64,000 bases of DNA, from positions 1 to 64,000 of the forward strand of contig CAYZED010000009.1 of assembly GCA_964477445.1 (NCBI GenBank). The letters are read 5' to 3'. Numbering within the stretch: position 1 is the first letter of the stretch; the number at the start of each line of letters is the position of its first letter. The translations under genes were made by a program, and so were the position numbers. Origin of the DNA: CAYZED01 sp964477445 (GTDB lineage: Bacteria; Bacillota; Clostridia; Lutisporales; Lutisporaceae). The notes beneath the pieces are model-generated. The model had not been told where the DNA came from and ran no database searches. It saw nothing but the letters and a program-made list of their open reading frames with translations. Shown here in pieces: positions 45,605 to 55,112 of this stretch.

Positions 45605-45662
45605 GTTGCCTCCAAATGTTTTATTTTAAATATTTTTTTTTAATAAGTGGTCATACTTTCAT

Positions 45663-48600
45663 TCATGCTTTCCCAGTTATTCTTATGAGCCTTTCTAGTT
45701 CCGATTCAAGTGCCTCAGAAACTCTAATTCCTTTTTTATATGATGCCGCAACGCCAATGTCTGGTATTCTCGGAATCATAAGAACATCTCCTAATTTCTC
45801 AATATAGAGCCCTTTACCATTAATTTCCTCATATATCTTTTCAAGAGTTCTAAATATTTCTATTGCTCCTTCAAGACAAACTTTAGAGAGTTCTTCTACT
45901 TTTCCTATACCAGAATCTTTTACAAATGTAGGTTTCGCATATGGTAACAGCATATTTATAGAAGGTATTAAATTTGAGATTTCACTATGATTTTCTTCTA
46001 CACTTGGAATTAATTTTCTGTTATCCATCGAAAATTGGAGTTTTTCGATGCTGTCGCCTCCAAGGAAAGGTATCAGCATACTTTCATTGAACCAAGTCTT
46101 TAATTTTGGAACAATATAGGCTCCCTCAACTTTATGCCCTTGAATGTCCATCAATTCTTTTCCTTTGTTTGACAAAATTCCAACAATAATTTTTTTAACA
46201 TTCACTTTATGCTTCCATAGTAGTGGGTTAAGTGCATTAAGCCTGTAACCTTTGTCGAGCAAATCATCTATTAGTATAACCGGCTTGTCCATAGATGCAA
46301 GTATTTTAATCTGAGTTTCAAGATCAAGGTAAAATGGAGAAGCCCCTATTCTGAAACCTACTAAATCTGAATGAAAAATCTTTTCAGTATGGAGACTTTT
46401 CGTAATACAGTTCGGAACCATTTGCTTAAACAACATATTTCCAAAAGGTGCACAAACGGCATCTCCATATTTATGTTTTTTAGAATAAACACTTCCTTCA
46501 CTTATTGCTGAACTATTTCCTTCACTTACTGCTGAACTATTTCCTTCACTTATTGCTGAACTATTTCCATCACTTATCGCTGAACTACTATCTTCAGTTA
46601 TATATGAAACATCGTTCTCTTTGCATATTTTTTTTATAAGGGACGCATATAACATTTTTCTATCAAAAGAGAGTAAAAGTTGACCTGGTGAAAGTCTCGT
46701 AAGCGCAAACTGTAATCTTTCTCGATTTAATGAAATCATGTCTGTAACTTCTTTCATACCGCTATATGGGCTCTTAATCAAAGGCTTGATGTCAAGATAA
46801 AGTGTGCTAACATTTTTCATAGAAACATGAAAAACTGGAAATTCGGCACCGTTTATTCTTAATTTAATAAAGCCATATAGAGTTAAAGCTTTGCTAATCA
46901 AACTAATATCTCTTCTTATAATATTATCGTGATAAAGGCAATACTCGTAATCATGAGCAAGTGCATTAGCTAAAGTCTCTGTTAGCAATAATCTGTCAAT
47001 CTTTGTTTTGTCTTTTTCATCATAAAAAATACCATTAATTAACAATATGCTTCCTGTTGAATTATCATAAACAAAAGAAGAAATTTCTCTATCTCTAAAA
47101 TGGTCGTACACTAAGTCATTCTTAAGTTTGCTATACACACTAAATCCCATTAGATCACCAGTCAACGTCTTTCTAATAGTAAGAATTCCTGCTTCTGGTT
47201 TTTTATAATGCTTTTCGATGTATTCCCCAAAGGAATTATCTCCATTGAAAAAAATCGTCTTTATTTCTGTTATCAAGTCATTTTTATATACATCATGCGT
47301 CTCCACATCCATCGATATATCCTCAAACGCTTCTTTATACCTATTAACGTCATCATTAAAGCCAAATGAAGATATATATTTTTCAGCGGAAGAATCAATT
47401 ACTGAAGAAAGATCGCCTTGGGTGCTTATTAAGTTACTTATAGCTTTTGAGGAAAATCTCATTTTATCATTATCTATTTTAAGTCTGATAATTTTGCCAT
47501 TAATCCTAGAAATTTTTTCTGGTAATTCTTCGCTACTCTCACAAGACAATCGTCTCTCGAAAATGAAGTGGTTCATATTAAAAAGTTCCATCGATTTATT
47601 TTCTAATGAATAAAAATCATCTTTGAGAATGGCTTCTTCAGCTACAATAATCCATTTATCCATTCCTTGAAATAAATCATTTAGTTTTCTTATATCATTA
47701 TCATTTCCTCTGTTAATAGGTAATTCTAGAGGGTAAACATTAATCTCTAATTGATCCGAAACAGAAAGAGCCGCTATTTCTCCCCTTATTTTGCTAGGTA
47801 ATAGACTTCTCTTCCACATGAAATCGTCGAGCATTAACATGACCTCGCATCCACTATCACGAACTTTTATTGCTACTTCTTTATGAGCGAGAGAAAACGG
47901 AGAAAACGCACCAAAGAAAAAAGCTATTTTATCTTTTTTTGTAATTTGAATAGATCCATTCTTTGTTTCAAAATCATTTATAAATCGATAAATATAGTTA
48001 TATGCGACTGAATTCTGCGAAAGAACGAAGTTGTTCTCCATCTTATTTGACAAAAGAATATTAAGCTTTTTAATTATTTTATTTAGAACTTCATATTTTA
48101 ATGTGTCACTAATATTTTTATTATCAAATATACTTTCAATTCGTTCATAATCAAATATAGTTAGCCCAAGATTGTGAAACGCTGACATTCTAATATTATT
48201 ATTTGAGTCATATGTGGCTGAAACAAGCATTCTAAGTAACTTTTCTATTCTGATATCGCTTAACACATTTAATATATTATCTTTCTCAAGTTTTTCTAAC
48301 AGAAAGGATAGTGATAATGCTGTAGTTTGTATATGTAGTATTGTAATTCCATGAGTTTTTCTTCTTATTTTATCTGATAAGTCCTCGAGCATTTCATTAG
48401 CTTCTTTTTCGTCTAGTAATACAAAAATATTTGATAAAAAGAAAGGAATGTTATAAACAAACTTAAAATCATTTATTTCTAACGCTCTAATTAATTCAAT
48501 AGCAATATCATTTAGTCCTTCTTTTTTTAAGCCCTTAACTAGCTTTAACAGAGTAAATCCTGCGCTCCGTCTTATATTTTCAACTTCGCTAACCTTTAAA

Positions 48601-50723
48601 ATATTGCATAAATGAAGAGCCAAATAGAAAAGATTTTCACCGCCCCAAGATTTACCATATAGTTCAAGTAATTCGAGATGGATTTTTTTAATATACCAAT
48701 GTGTGTCAGTTTTTAGATTTGCTAGAAAAATGTGTTGAAGTGCCATAGGATCCTTCTTTAGTATTTCTAATTTGCTAAAGTCAACATTTTCCGATATAAG
48801 ATTTAAAACTGATGCCAATACATAGCGCTCTGATACGAGTAACTTATCGCTATTTACCAATTCTTCCATTTCTTCTAACGTTAATGCTTTTCCTTCAATT
48901 ATGGAATCGCTTATATAATAAGCAAACCCTTTGCTTATCACTTTTTCAAAACTTATAAAATTAAGTGTATAAAATTTCGCCAATGTATCAATAGCCGCTA
49001 ACCTCACCCAAAGCTCATTAGAAATTGTAGCCTCTGAAATGAAATTAATTATTCCGTCCCAAGATTCTTTCTTAATATTAATATTCTCAAAGTTAATATC
49101 ACAAAAGAATTTTTTTATCAATAAAACAATTCTCATTCTAAGAAGCGAAAGTTTTTTATCATTTTCATTCAAATTACTTTTAATATTTATTAAATCCAAA
49201 ATTATTTCTATGGCTAAGCTTCGGCTAAAATTTGAATAATTGTTTTGGAGTAATGTTGTTAAAAAGACTTCACCGCTCTCCATCTGCCATTCGGACGCTG
49301 CAAGAGGCAGAGTCAGACTTGTGTCAAAAAGAGTAAACACAATATTTCTAATGTAATTTGAAATATCAAATTCACTATCCGTCAAAGTTATATTTTCAGG
49401 TATATGCTTTCTATACTTTTCAAAACTACTAAGTAAAACCATTACAGCAAGTTCTGCGCTATTTCTTCTTATATCATCTTCTGAGCTCGAAAATCTAGTA
49501 ACTAAAAAATCAACAACCATTATCTTTTGATTTCTACTTAAATATTTATGGAATTCTTTTATAATATTAATGTTTTCTCTCATACGACTTGGATCTTGTT
49601 CATTCGAAAGTACTTCAAGGAAACTTTTTAAACTATTTTCATTTCTAAAGAAGTACATCATACGAATGTTGTGATCTATAGCCATATTCTTAAAGAAATC
49701 AACTAATTCCTTACCTTGTAGCATTTCAGGGTGTTTTTTTGGTTTCGATTCAAAGTATCCTGAAGTATTATTATTTACATCAACTCCAAGTGAAATTAAA
49801 TAGTTCTCAAAGTCTTTAATTTTCATAAAAACTTTTACGTCTATTTCTAATTTTGGGGTTTTCATACGAAAATCTGAATAAATCAAAAGGAGATTCTCAA
49901 TGGAAAGATTTTCAAGGTCTAAATCCCAGGTCGAGTGGTTTGAAGCTATACTAGCGAGCTTGGGCATATTATTTTTCACAAACCATAAATCTGTATAATA
50001 ATAGTGCAAAAAAGGTTCTAGCTTTTCTTCACTTCCTAAACATGCAAGTTTACCAATGTCATGCCCTGATGAGATGGCCAACACAACTCCTAAATCGACC
50101 TCTAACGAAGTAAATCTTAGTTGCCTTGCGATAGATAGCGCAAGATAATAAACGCCTGTAATGTGCTCTAGAATCTTGTATCCAGACATTTCTTCATATA
50201 TTTGCATTGTCTCAAACACTTTAAGTTCATTAAATTTATTAATAAAAATTCTATATTCGCTATCTTTTTCGAGTAAACTTTCTTCATCATTCTTAAGAGG
50301 AAGAATGAAGTTTTTATACTTATCAACGCCACTCATTTTTTCTTGTATTAACAAATTAATGTAAGTCAAAGATTCAATAAAGGCGTCAAAAAAAGCTTTC
50401 ACTTGCTCATCATTTTCACTCTTTTTTTCTATTTCTAAATATGGAAATAAAACGCTCAATCTATAAAAATATAAATCGGAGAAAAATTCTTTAGGGTTCT
50501 CTGTGAAATAATCATGTTCCTTAATCAAGCCCCAATTAATAGTGCTGATAAATAGAAACAGATTTTCGGCTGTTTCCTTATTATTTAGTATGTTTTCATA
50601 AATTCTAAAACTATGAGATTCCTCTAAAGTTTCGTTGCCATTGTCAGTCCATAATGCTATATTATATTTTAAATAGATGTCACTTATTCTTTTCTTAAAC
50701 GCAACATAACCAGTATCGAACAT
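45663..50723 (-). CDS. 1686-residue multidomain protein: HD domain, helical repeats, NMNAT-like, possible GNAT-like, phosphoribosyltransferase-like
   Basis: By far the largest gene here. Residues ~180-290 hold an apparently complete HD hydrolase site: H187, H221-D222, H240, H263, D284. About 380-900 is alpha-helical with HEAT-like repeats (e.g. LWVRLAAIDTLAKFYTLN, EVENIRRSAGFTLLKLVKG). At 938-947 GAFSPFSLAH is the HxGH-type motif of a nucleotidyltransferase (NadD fold); the usual ISSTxxR arginine near 1090-1096 reads FSSKAIS, so it may be impaired. About 1178-1325 looks GNAT-like (weak). A 24-bp in-frame repeat codes SSAISEGN units (~1379-1411). A PRPP-loop VILIDDLLDKGYR (D1486, D1487) marks a phosphoribosyltransferase fold near 1400-1560. 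No signal peptide or membrane segment is clear. I recall very large clostridial proteins labelled cytidyltransferase, but no known function. Confidence 0.85.
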   Translation of the reverse strand: MFDTGYVAFKKRISDIYLKYNIALWTDNGNETLEESHSFRIYENILNNKETAENLFLFISTINWGLIKEHDYFTENPKEFFSDLYFYRLSVLFPYLEIEKKSENDEQVKAFFDAFIESLTYINLLIQEKMSGVDKYKNFILPLKNDEESLLEKDSEYRIFINKFNELKVFETMQIYEEMSGYKILEHITGVYYLALSIARQLRFTSLEVDLGVVLAISSGHDIGKLACLGSEEKLEPFLHYYYTDLWFVKNNMPKLASIASNHSTWDLDLENLSIENLLLIYSDFRMKTPKLEIDVKVFMKIKDFENYLISLGVDVNNNTSGYFESKPKKHPEMLQGKELVDFFKNMAIDHNIRMMYFFRNENSLKSFLEVLSNEQDPSRMRENINIIKEFHKYLSRNQKIMVVDFLVTRFSSSEDDIRRNSAELAVMVLLSSFEKYRKHIPENITLTDSEFDISNYIRNIVFTLFDTSLTLPLAASEWQMESGEVFLTTLLQNNYSNFSRSLAIEIILDLINIKSNLNENDKKLSLLRMRIVLLIKKFFCDINFENINIKKESWDGIINFISEATISNELWVRLAAIDTLAKFYTLNFISFEKVISKGFAYYISDSIIEGKALTLEEMEELVNSDKLLVSERYVLASVLNLISENVDFSKLEILKKDPMALQHIFLANLKTDTHWYIKKIHLELLELYGKSWGGENLFYLALHLCNILKVSEVENIRRSAGFTLLKLVKGLKKEGLNDIAIELIRALEINDFKFVYNIPFFLSNIFVLLDEKEANEMLEDLSDKIRRKTHGITILHIQTTALSLSFLLEKLEKDNILNVLSDIRIEKLLRMLVSATYDSNNNIRMSAFHNLGLTIFDYERIESIFDNKNISDTLKYEVLNKIIKKLNILLSNKMENNFVLSQNSVAYNYIYRFINDFETKNGSIQITKKDKIAFFFGAFSPFSLAHKEVAIKVRDSGCEVMLMLDDFMWKRSLLPSKIRGEIAALSVSDQLEINVYPLELPINRGNDNDIRKLNDLFQGMDKWIIVAEEAILKDDFYSLENKSMELFNMNHFIFERRLSCESSEELPEKISRINGKIIRLKIDNDKMRFSSKAISNLISTQGDLSSVIDSSAEKYISSFGFNDDVNRYKEAFEDISMDVETHDVYKNDLITEIKTIFFNGDNSFGEYIEKHYKKPEAGILTIRKTLTGDLMGFSVYSKLKNDLVYDHFRDREISSFVYDNSTGSILLINGIFYDEKDKTKIDRLLLTETLANALAHDYEYCLYHDNIIRRDISLISKALTLYGFIKLRINGAEFPVFHVSMKNVSTLYLDIKPLIKSPYSGMKEVTDMISLNRERLQFALTRLSPGQLLLSFDRKMLYASLIKKICKENDVSYITEDSSSAISDGNSSAISEGNSSAVSEGNSSAISEGSVYSKKHKYGDAVCAPFGNMLFKQMVPNCITKSLHTEKIFHSDLVGFRIGASPFYLDLETQIKILASMDKPVILIDDLLDKGYRLNALNPLLWKHKVNVKKIIVGILSNKGKELMDIQGHKVEGAYIVPKLKTWFNESMLIPFLGGDSIEKLQFSMDNRKLIPSVEENHSEISNLIPSINMLLPYAKPTFVKDSGIGKVEELSKVCLEGAIEIFRTLEKIYEEINGKGLYIEKLGDVLMIPRIPDIGVAASYKKGIRVSEALESELERLIRITGKA
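46493..46588 (-). repeat. Four 24-bp in-frame tandem repeats in the large protein
   Basis: Units start at 46493, 46517, 46541 and 46565. The first and third appear identical, and the others differ by one to three bases. Each codes eight residues of the type SSAISEGN, giving a Ser-rich linker just before the phosphoribosyltransferase part. The period is a multiple of three, so copy-number change keeps the frame. Confidence 0.9.
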
Positions 50724-50794
50724 AAAGCACCTCGCATTTTCGAATATTTATATCTAATTATTATACCATAGTGAAAATATTGGAGGAAGAATTA

Positions 50795-51742
50795 TTGGAT
50801 AAAATTCAAGAGATTGAGTATTATATTTCCCAGTTAGAACGTCACCTTAATAGAAGGCTTATTTCTAGACCTGTAGGGAATCACGATTTAGAAAGAAATT
50901 ATGTTTTCCACCTCTATGATAACTGGGGATTCAACGCGATTTTTAAAATATTTAATAAAAAAAATAGATGGAATAGAGAAGTTGCAGCTCTAAAAACATT
51001 CAGGGGTTCTTCTATTCAAACCCCTAGAATGCTTGATTTTGGGATTTTTGATGATGGAGTCGAATGGACTTTAATTGAATTTTTTGAAGGCATAGCTTTT
51101 GAAAACATCTCCAATCAGCTATCATCTGAAGAAATTGAATCTATCTACTATGATATGGGAATAGAACTTGCAAAAATCCATGAAAGCAGACAGTTTGATT
51201 TCTTTGGGAATTGGGACAGAAATGGAAACGGGATTGATTGTTATAGATCTTTTAGGGATTATTTTTCAACGCTATTCCGCTCTATTGAGTTTTGTATTAA
51301 TGGAACAAGCCACACTGAACAAGAACTCATTGATTCATCGATTAACTATATATGGCACAATATGGCCATTATTGATAGTGTTATCGAGCCAAAACTTTGT
51401 CATAACGATTTCAGCAGTAGAAACGTAATTATTAATAGAGAGTCCACTACTGGTAAATACTTTTTGTCTAGTATTATTGATTTTGAACAATGTTTGCCTT
51501 CAGACCCCGACAAAGATTTGTTATATGCACTATATCACGCCAAAATGAAGTCTCCTGAATCGGCAGCAGCACTACTAAGTGGCTATAAGAGCTTACGCCA
51601 GCCATCGGAGTTCTTATTTGCTAAAGAAGCTTTTTATGAAATCTATAATGGTCTTTATATTATTAGTTGGTCAAAAAATTCAGCCCCAGCCCACTATGAA
51701 GAGGGCATGGAGCTGTTACGAAAGAATACGACGAAGTCGTAA
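50795..51742 (+). CDS. Aminoglycoside phosphotransferase (APH)/choline kinase-like family protein
   Basis: 315 residues from a TTG at 50795 that has GGAGG eight bases upstream; a GTG at 50771 is in frame but has no ribosome site. The catalytic loop CHNDFSSRNVI and the metal motif IIDFEQCLPSDPD are intact, so it is a likely small-molecule kinase. The substrate is not determined. It is divergent from the 1686-residue protein, with less than 75 bp between the coding starts, so the two may share control. Confidence 0.85.
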   Translation: MDKIQEIEYYISQLERHLNRRLISRPVGNHDLERNYVFHLYDNWGFNAIFKIFNKKNRWNREVAALKTFRGSSIQTPRMLDFGIFDDGVEWTLIEFFEGIAFENISNQLSSEEIESIYYDMGIELAKIHESRQFDFFGNWDRNGNGIDCYRSFRDYFSTLFRSIEFCINGTSHTEQELIDSSINYIWHNMAIIDSVIEPKLCHNDFSSRNVIINRESTTGKYFLSSIIDFEQCLPSDPDKDLLYALYHAKMKSPESAAALLSGYKSLRQPSEFLFAKEAFYEIYNGLYIISWSKNSAPAHYEEGMELLRKNTTKS

Positions 51743-51745
51743 TTT

Positions 51746-52615
51746 TTAAAGATGAAGTTCTAAAGCTAATTTTTCTATAGTCTCAAGTGGAAGTTTCGTT
51801 ATTTCACTCACAGTATTAACATTCATATTTCTTATAAGCATTTCTTTGGCCACCTCAATAATAGCCTCTTCTTTTGCTGATTCAAGAATACCTATTTCTT
51901 GACCTAGATAGGCAAGGTAAGCATCATATGCTCGTCTTTCATCTTCTGGCATCATCAAGTAATCAAGTTTTTTAGCGGCCAATAATATACCAGGTGATTT
52001 AAAATCATCTCGTATAGCTCCATGCTTAAAAAAATACACCCATTCATCAATAGCGTCATTTATAACATCCTGAAATTTTTCGGCATAAATCATATAATAT
52101 TCAGGAAATACACCTTTACTAGTTATAACTGAAACTGTGTTCTCTTTTGCTTCTGTTTCATGCAAAATCAGAGGCTTATGAGAATGAATTCCTACTAGTT
52201 CAGTCGTACCATAATAAATAAAATCAGTATTTTCTTTTTCGTCAACTCTCATAGTATGGTAAAGAATGCTAATCGAAATTACCTTTGCTACTTCATTGTA
52301 TCTGTTTCCAAGTTCGATGCTTTCAACAACCGCTTTCGACGTTCCCCACAAAAGTCTTTGGAGGTAATCAGCTTCTCTCTGATTCTGAATCTCAATTATT
52401 ATTTGTCGTCCTTGTGAATCTTTGCATTTTAAGTCAACTCTATTAAACTTCCTGTTTTCTGCCTCGATATTACTCTCACTTTCAAGTATATCGAGAACCT
52501 TAATTTCTTCCTTTAAAAGGTTTGACAAGAAGGCTTCAAGAACATCAAAGTTAGCTTTATTCCTCAATATATATTTCATTGCCCAATCAAACCGGATAAG
52601 TTTTTTATTTGACAT
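51746..52615 (-). CDS. Rpn family recombination-promoting nuclease / PD-(D/E)XK transposase-like
   Basis: About 289 residues from the ATG at 52615, ten bases after AAGGAG. IRFDWAMKYILRNKANFDVLEAFL and the catalytic core RVDLKCKDSQGRQIIIEIQNQ (D, then ExQ) match the PDDEXK_2/Rpn family. Such proteins are DNA nucleases often spread as repeated, transposase-like genes. The C-terminal ALELHL-type region (ISEITKLPLETIEKLALEL) is also typical. No inverted repeats are seen around it, so this copy is not a complete element. Confidence 0.85.
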   Translation of the reverse strand: MSNKKLIRFDWAMKYILRNKANFDVLEAFLSNLLKEEIKVLDILESESNIEAENRKFNRVDLKCKDSQGRQIIIEIQNQREADYLQRLLWGTSKAVVESIELGNRYNEVAKVISISILYHTMRVDEKENTDFIYYGTTELVGIHSHKPLILHETEAKENTVSVITSKGVFPEYYMIYAEKFQDVINDAIDEWVYFFKHGAIRDDFKSPGILLAAKKLDYLMMPEDERRAYDAYLAYLGQEIGILESAKEEAIIEVAKEMLIRNMNVNTVSEITKLPLETIEKLALELHL

Positions 52616-52700
52616 GCTCTTCACACTCCTTATCTTATTTTATGTATATTTTAGCACAAATATAGAATGATATACCATATGAATTTTTATATTTATATTT

Positions 52701-52798
52701 CAGTTATTACACATCAATTATTACACATCAACTATTAAACTTCAATTATCATACTTCAATTATCATACTTCAATTATCATACTTCAATTATCATACTT
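52701..52798. repeat. Seven-unit 14-bp tandem array over the rnj stop codon
   Basis: Units of exactly 14 bp run from 52701. The last four (52743-52798) read CAATTATCATACTT without a mismatch, and the first three are diverged. The rnj stop codon (52791-52793) and last codon lie inside the last unit. The array fills most of the gap up to the Rpn gene. Confidence 0.92.
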
Positions 52799-54458
52799 CC
52801 ATAATTATAGGGAGTATCATTGGATTTCTCTTTGTTTTTTCATATATGAAGTTTCTTAGTGAATCTTTACATTTGTTTTTTATAGCATTCCATTCAACAA
52901 TATTTCGTTCATTACAATAGTCTAGAGTGTTTTGAACGACTTCTTTGGCTTTGTCCATTAAATCTTCGTTCTCTCGTACATATACAAAACCTCTTGAAAC
53001 AAGATCTGGACCTGAAATCAACTGTCCGGATTCTTTTTCTATTGTGAGAACAACTACTATTAATCCGTCTTCTGATAAGTGTTTACGATCTCTTAATACA
53101 ACATTACCTACATCGCCAACACCTAGTCCGTCAACAAGAATTCTTCCAGTAGTTACGCTGCCATTTATTTTACAAGCGTCCCTATTTAATTCAACAACAT
53201 TACCATTCTCGATAATGAAAATGTCTTCTTTAGGAATGCCCATATTTTCACCTAGCTTAGCATGCTGTTTTAGATGTCGAAACTCTCCATGTATAGGAAT
53301 AAAGAATTTTGGCTTAGTCAATGCTAACATTAGTTTTAACTCTTCTTGACAAGCATGTCCTGAAACGTGAATTTCAGCTAAATGCTCATATACTACATCG
53401 GCTCCCTTTTTAAACAATTGATCTATTACTCGAGATACCAGTTTTTCATTTCCTGGTATTGGAGTTGCTGAAAGTACTACTAAATCCCCTGGCATAATGT
53501 TAACTTTTCTATGCTCAGAAACAGCCATTCTTGCTAGAGCTGACATCGGTTCACCTTGGCTACCAGTCGTTAGGATAACGATTTTTTCAGGTGGATATTT
53601 ATTAATACTATCTATATCAATCAATGTACTCTCAGGAATATTTAGATATCCCAATTCACCAGCAGTTTTCGCAATGTTAACCATGCTTCTTCCACAAATT
53701 GCGACTTTCCTGCCATACCTTTCAGCAGCATTAACCGCTTGTTGTATTCTGTGAACATTAGAAGCAAACGATGCAACAAGAATTCTTCCAGTCGCTTGAC
53801 CAAAAATATCCATGAAGCTCTTTCCAACCGTGCTCTCTGACATAGTATAACCAGGCCTCTCAACATTTGTGCTATCACTTAATAAAGCTAAAACACCTTG
53901 TTTTCCAAGCTCGGCAAATCTCTGAAAATCCATAAGTTCGCCGTCTATCGGCTGATAATCAACTTTAAAATCACCAGTATGAATAATAGTTCCAATAGGT
54001 GAATGTACTGCAATAGCAACAGAATCGGCTATGCTATGGCTTGTTTTTATGAATTCAACTTCTAGCATTCCAATTTTCACTATGTCTTTTGCTTTTACTA
54101 CTACCAGTTCCACATCATTTAAAATACCATGTTCACTTAGTTTATTTTCTAAAATACCGAGGGTAAGTCTAGTTCCATAAACTGGCACGTTAATTTGCTT
54201 AAGAATAAATGGTAATGCCCCAATATGATCTTCATGACCATGTGTAAGGACAATCGCTTTAAATTTATCTTTGTTTTTTATTAGGTAAGTTACATCTGGA
54301 ATAACCAAATCTATTCCGAACATCTCTTCATCTGGGAACATTAACCCACAATCAATAACTACTATAGTGTCTTTGTATTCAACAGCCATAATATTTTTTC
54401 CGATTTCATTCATTCCACCTAGTGGAATTAGTTTTAGCTTTGCTTTCGCTTTTGCCAA
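52791..54458 (-). CDS. rnj: Ribonuclease J
   Basis: 555 residues, normal length. The metallo-beta-lactamase site LTHGHEDHIGALP, the Asp in HTGDFKVD and the beta-CASP motif HVSGHACQEEL are intact. RNase J does 5'-to-3' exonuclease and endonuclease steps in mRNA and rRNA processing. A fur terminator hairpin sits in its upstream region. The stop codon lies in the 14-bp tandem array. Confidence 0.95.
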   Translation of the reverse strand: MAKAKAKLKLIPLGGMNEIGKNIMAVEYKDTIVVIDCGLMFPDEEMFGIDLVIPDVTYLIKNKDKFKAIVLTHGHEDHIGALPFILKQINVPVYGTRLTLGILENKLSEHGILNDVELVVVKAKDIVKIGMLEVEFIKTSHSIADSVAIAVHSPIGTIIHTGDFKVDYQPIDGELMDFQRFAELGKQGVLALLSDSTNVERPGYTMSESTVGKSFMDIFGQATGRILVASFASNVHRIQQAVNAAERYGRKVAICGRSMVNIAKTAGELGYLNIPESTLIDIDSINKYPPEKIVILTTGSQGEPMSALARMAVSEHRKVNIMPGDLVVLSATPIPGNEKLVSRVIDQLFKKGADVVYEHLAEIHVSGHACQEELKLMLALTKPKFFIPIHGEFRHLKQHAKLGENMGIPKEDIFIIENGNVVELNRDACKINGSVTTGRILVDGLGVGDVGNVVLRDRKHLSEDGLIVVVLTIEKESGQLISGPDLVSRGFVYVRENEDLMDKAKEVVQNTLDYCNERNIVEWNAIKNKCKDSLRNFIYEKTKRNPMILPIIMEV

Positions 54459-54489
54459 GTAATTTCATCTCCTTTTTAACATGAAAACA

Positions 54490-54510
54490 TAAGGACACTT
54501 TTTGTGCCCA
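54490..54510 (-). terminator. Probable terminator after fur
   Basis: On the minus strand GGGCAC (54504-54509) and GTGTCC (54493-54498) pair around a five-A loop, followed by TTATGTTTTC. The T-tract is weak, so this could be partial. Confidence 0.55.
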
Positions 54511-54553
54511 TCGTTTTATATTATTTTAAATTTTATTTATTTGTTCATTGATA

Positions 54554-55000
54554 CTAACATTCCTTGCAGTTTTCACAGAGCCCGACGAATTTTAGTGTAT
54601 GGTTTGTAATTTTGAAGTTATACTTTGTTGATATTTTCTCCTCCATTTGGTCGAGAAGATCCTCTTCAACTTCGATTACCTTATTACATTTTTGACAAAC
54701 CAAGTGGTGATGCTGGTGATCATCGCCTTTGCTAATTTCGTACCTACTCTTTCCATCTACAAAATTTTGTTTATATACAATGCCAATTTCTTCAAACATT
54801 TGGACTGTTCTATATACAGTCGCAAGCCCAATTTCAGGACATTTTTCTCTAACAAGTTCATAAATTTCTTCAGCTGATAAATGCCTGCCTTCATTCTCGA
54901 TAACAGTTTCTAACACAAATCTTCTCTGCGGAGTTAATTTACAGCTTTTTTCTTTAAGTCTCTCTTTTAGACTTTCCACATTATATTTCGTATGATTCAT
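54554..55000 (-). CDS. fur: Fur family transcriptional regulator
   Basis: 148 residues. A winged helix (KLTPQRRFVLETVIENEGRH) and a metal-binding domain with HHHLVCQKCNKV and LCENCKEC, giving two CxxC pairs for structural zinc. It controls iron (or a related metal) genes; the Fur-type operators on its own promoter and on feo (55024-55040, 57360-57374) support Fur rather than PerR or Zur. It is probably autoregulated. A terminator follows. Confidence 0.92.
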   Translation of the reverse strand: MNHTKYNVESLKERLKEKSCKLTPQRRFVLETVIENEGRHLSAEEIYELVREKCPEIGLATVYRTVQMFEEIGIVYKQNFVDGKSRYEISKGDDHQHHHLVCQKCNKVIEVEEDLLDQMEEKISTKYNFKITNHTLKFVGLCENCKEC

Positions 55001-55023
55001 GTGTTTTACTCCTCTATTATTAA

Positions 55024-55076
55024 TTGAGAATGATAATTAATATATGAATTTTAAGCTAAATTGCCTCTTTTGTCAA
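55024..55076 (-). promoter_or_regulatory. fur promoter with Fur box
   Basis: On the minus strand TTGACA (55071-55076) and TAAAAT (55048-55053) are 17 bp apart. TTGAGAATGATAATTAA (plus strand, 55024-55040), with GAGAAT-GATAAT hexamers as in the Fur box, lies over the expected start site. This is consistent with autoregulation. Confidence 0.7.
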
Positions 55077-55112
55077 GAAATATATGATTTTAGTGTTTGT
55101 GTTGGTATTAAT

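Noticed and set aside
51746..52615. Rpn-family gene as a complete mobile element
   Set aside because: No terminal inverted repeats or target duplications are seen. The 14-bp array beside it is a tandem repeat, not an end.
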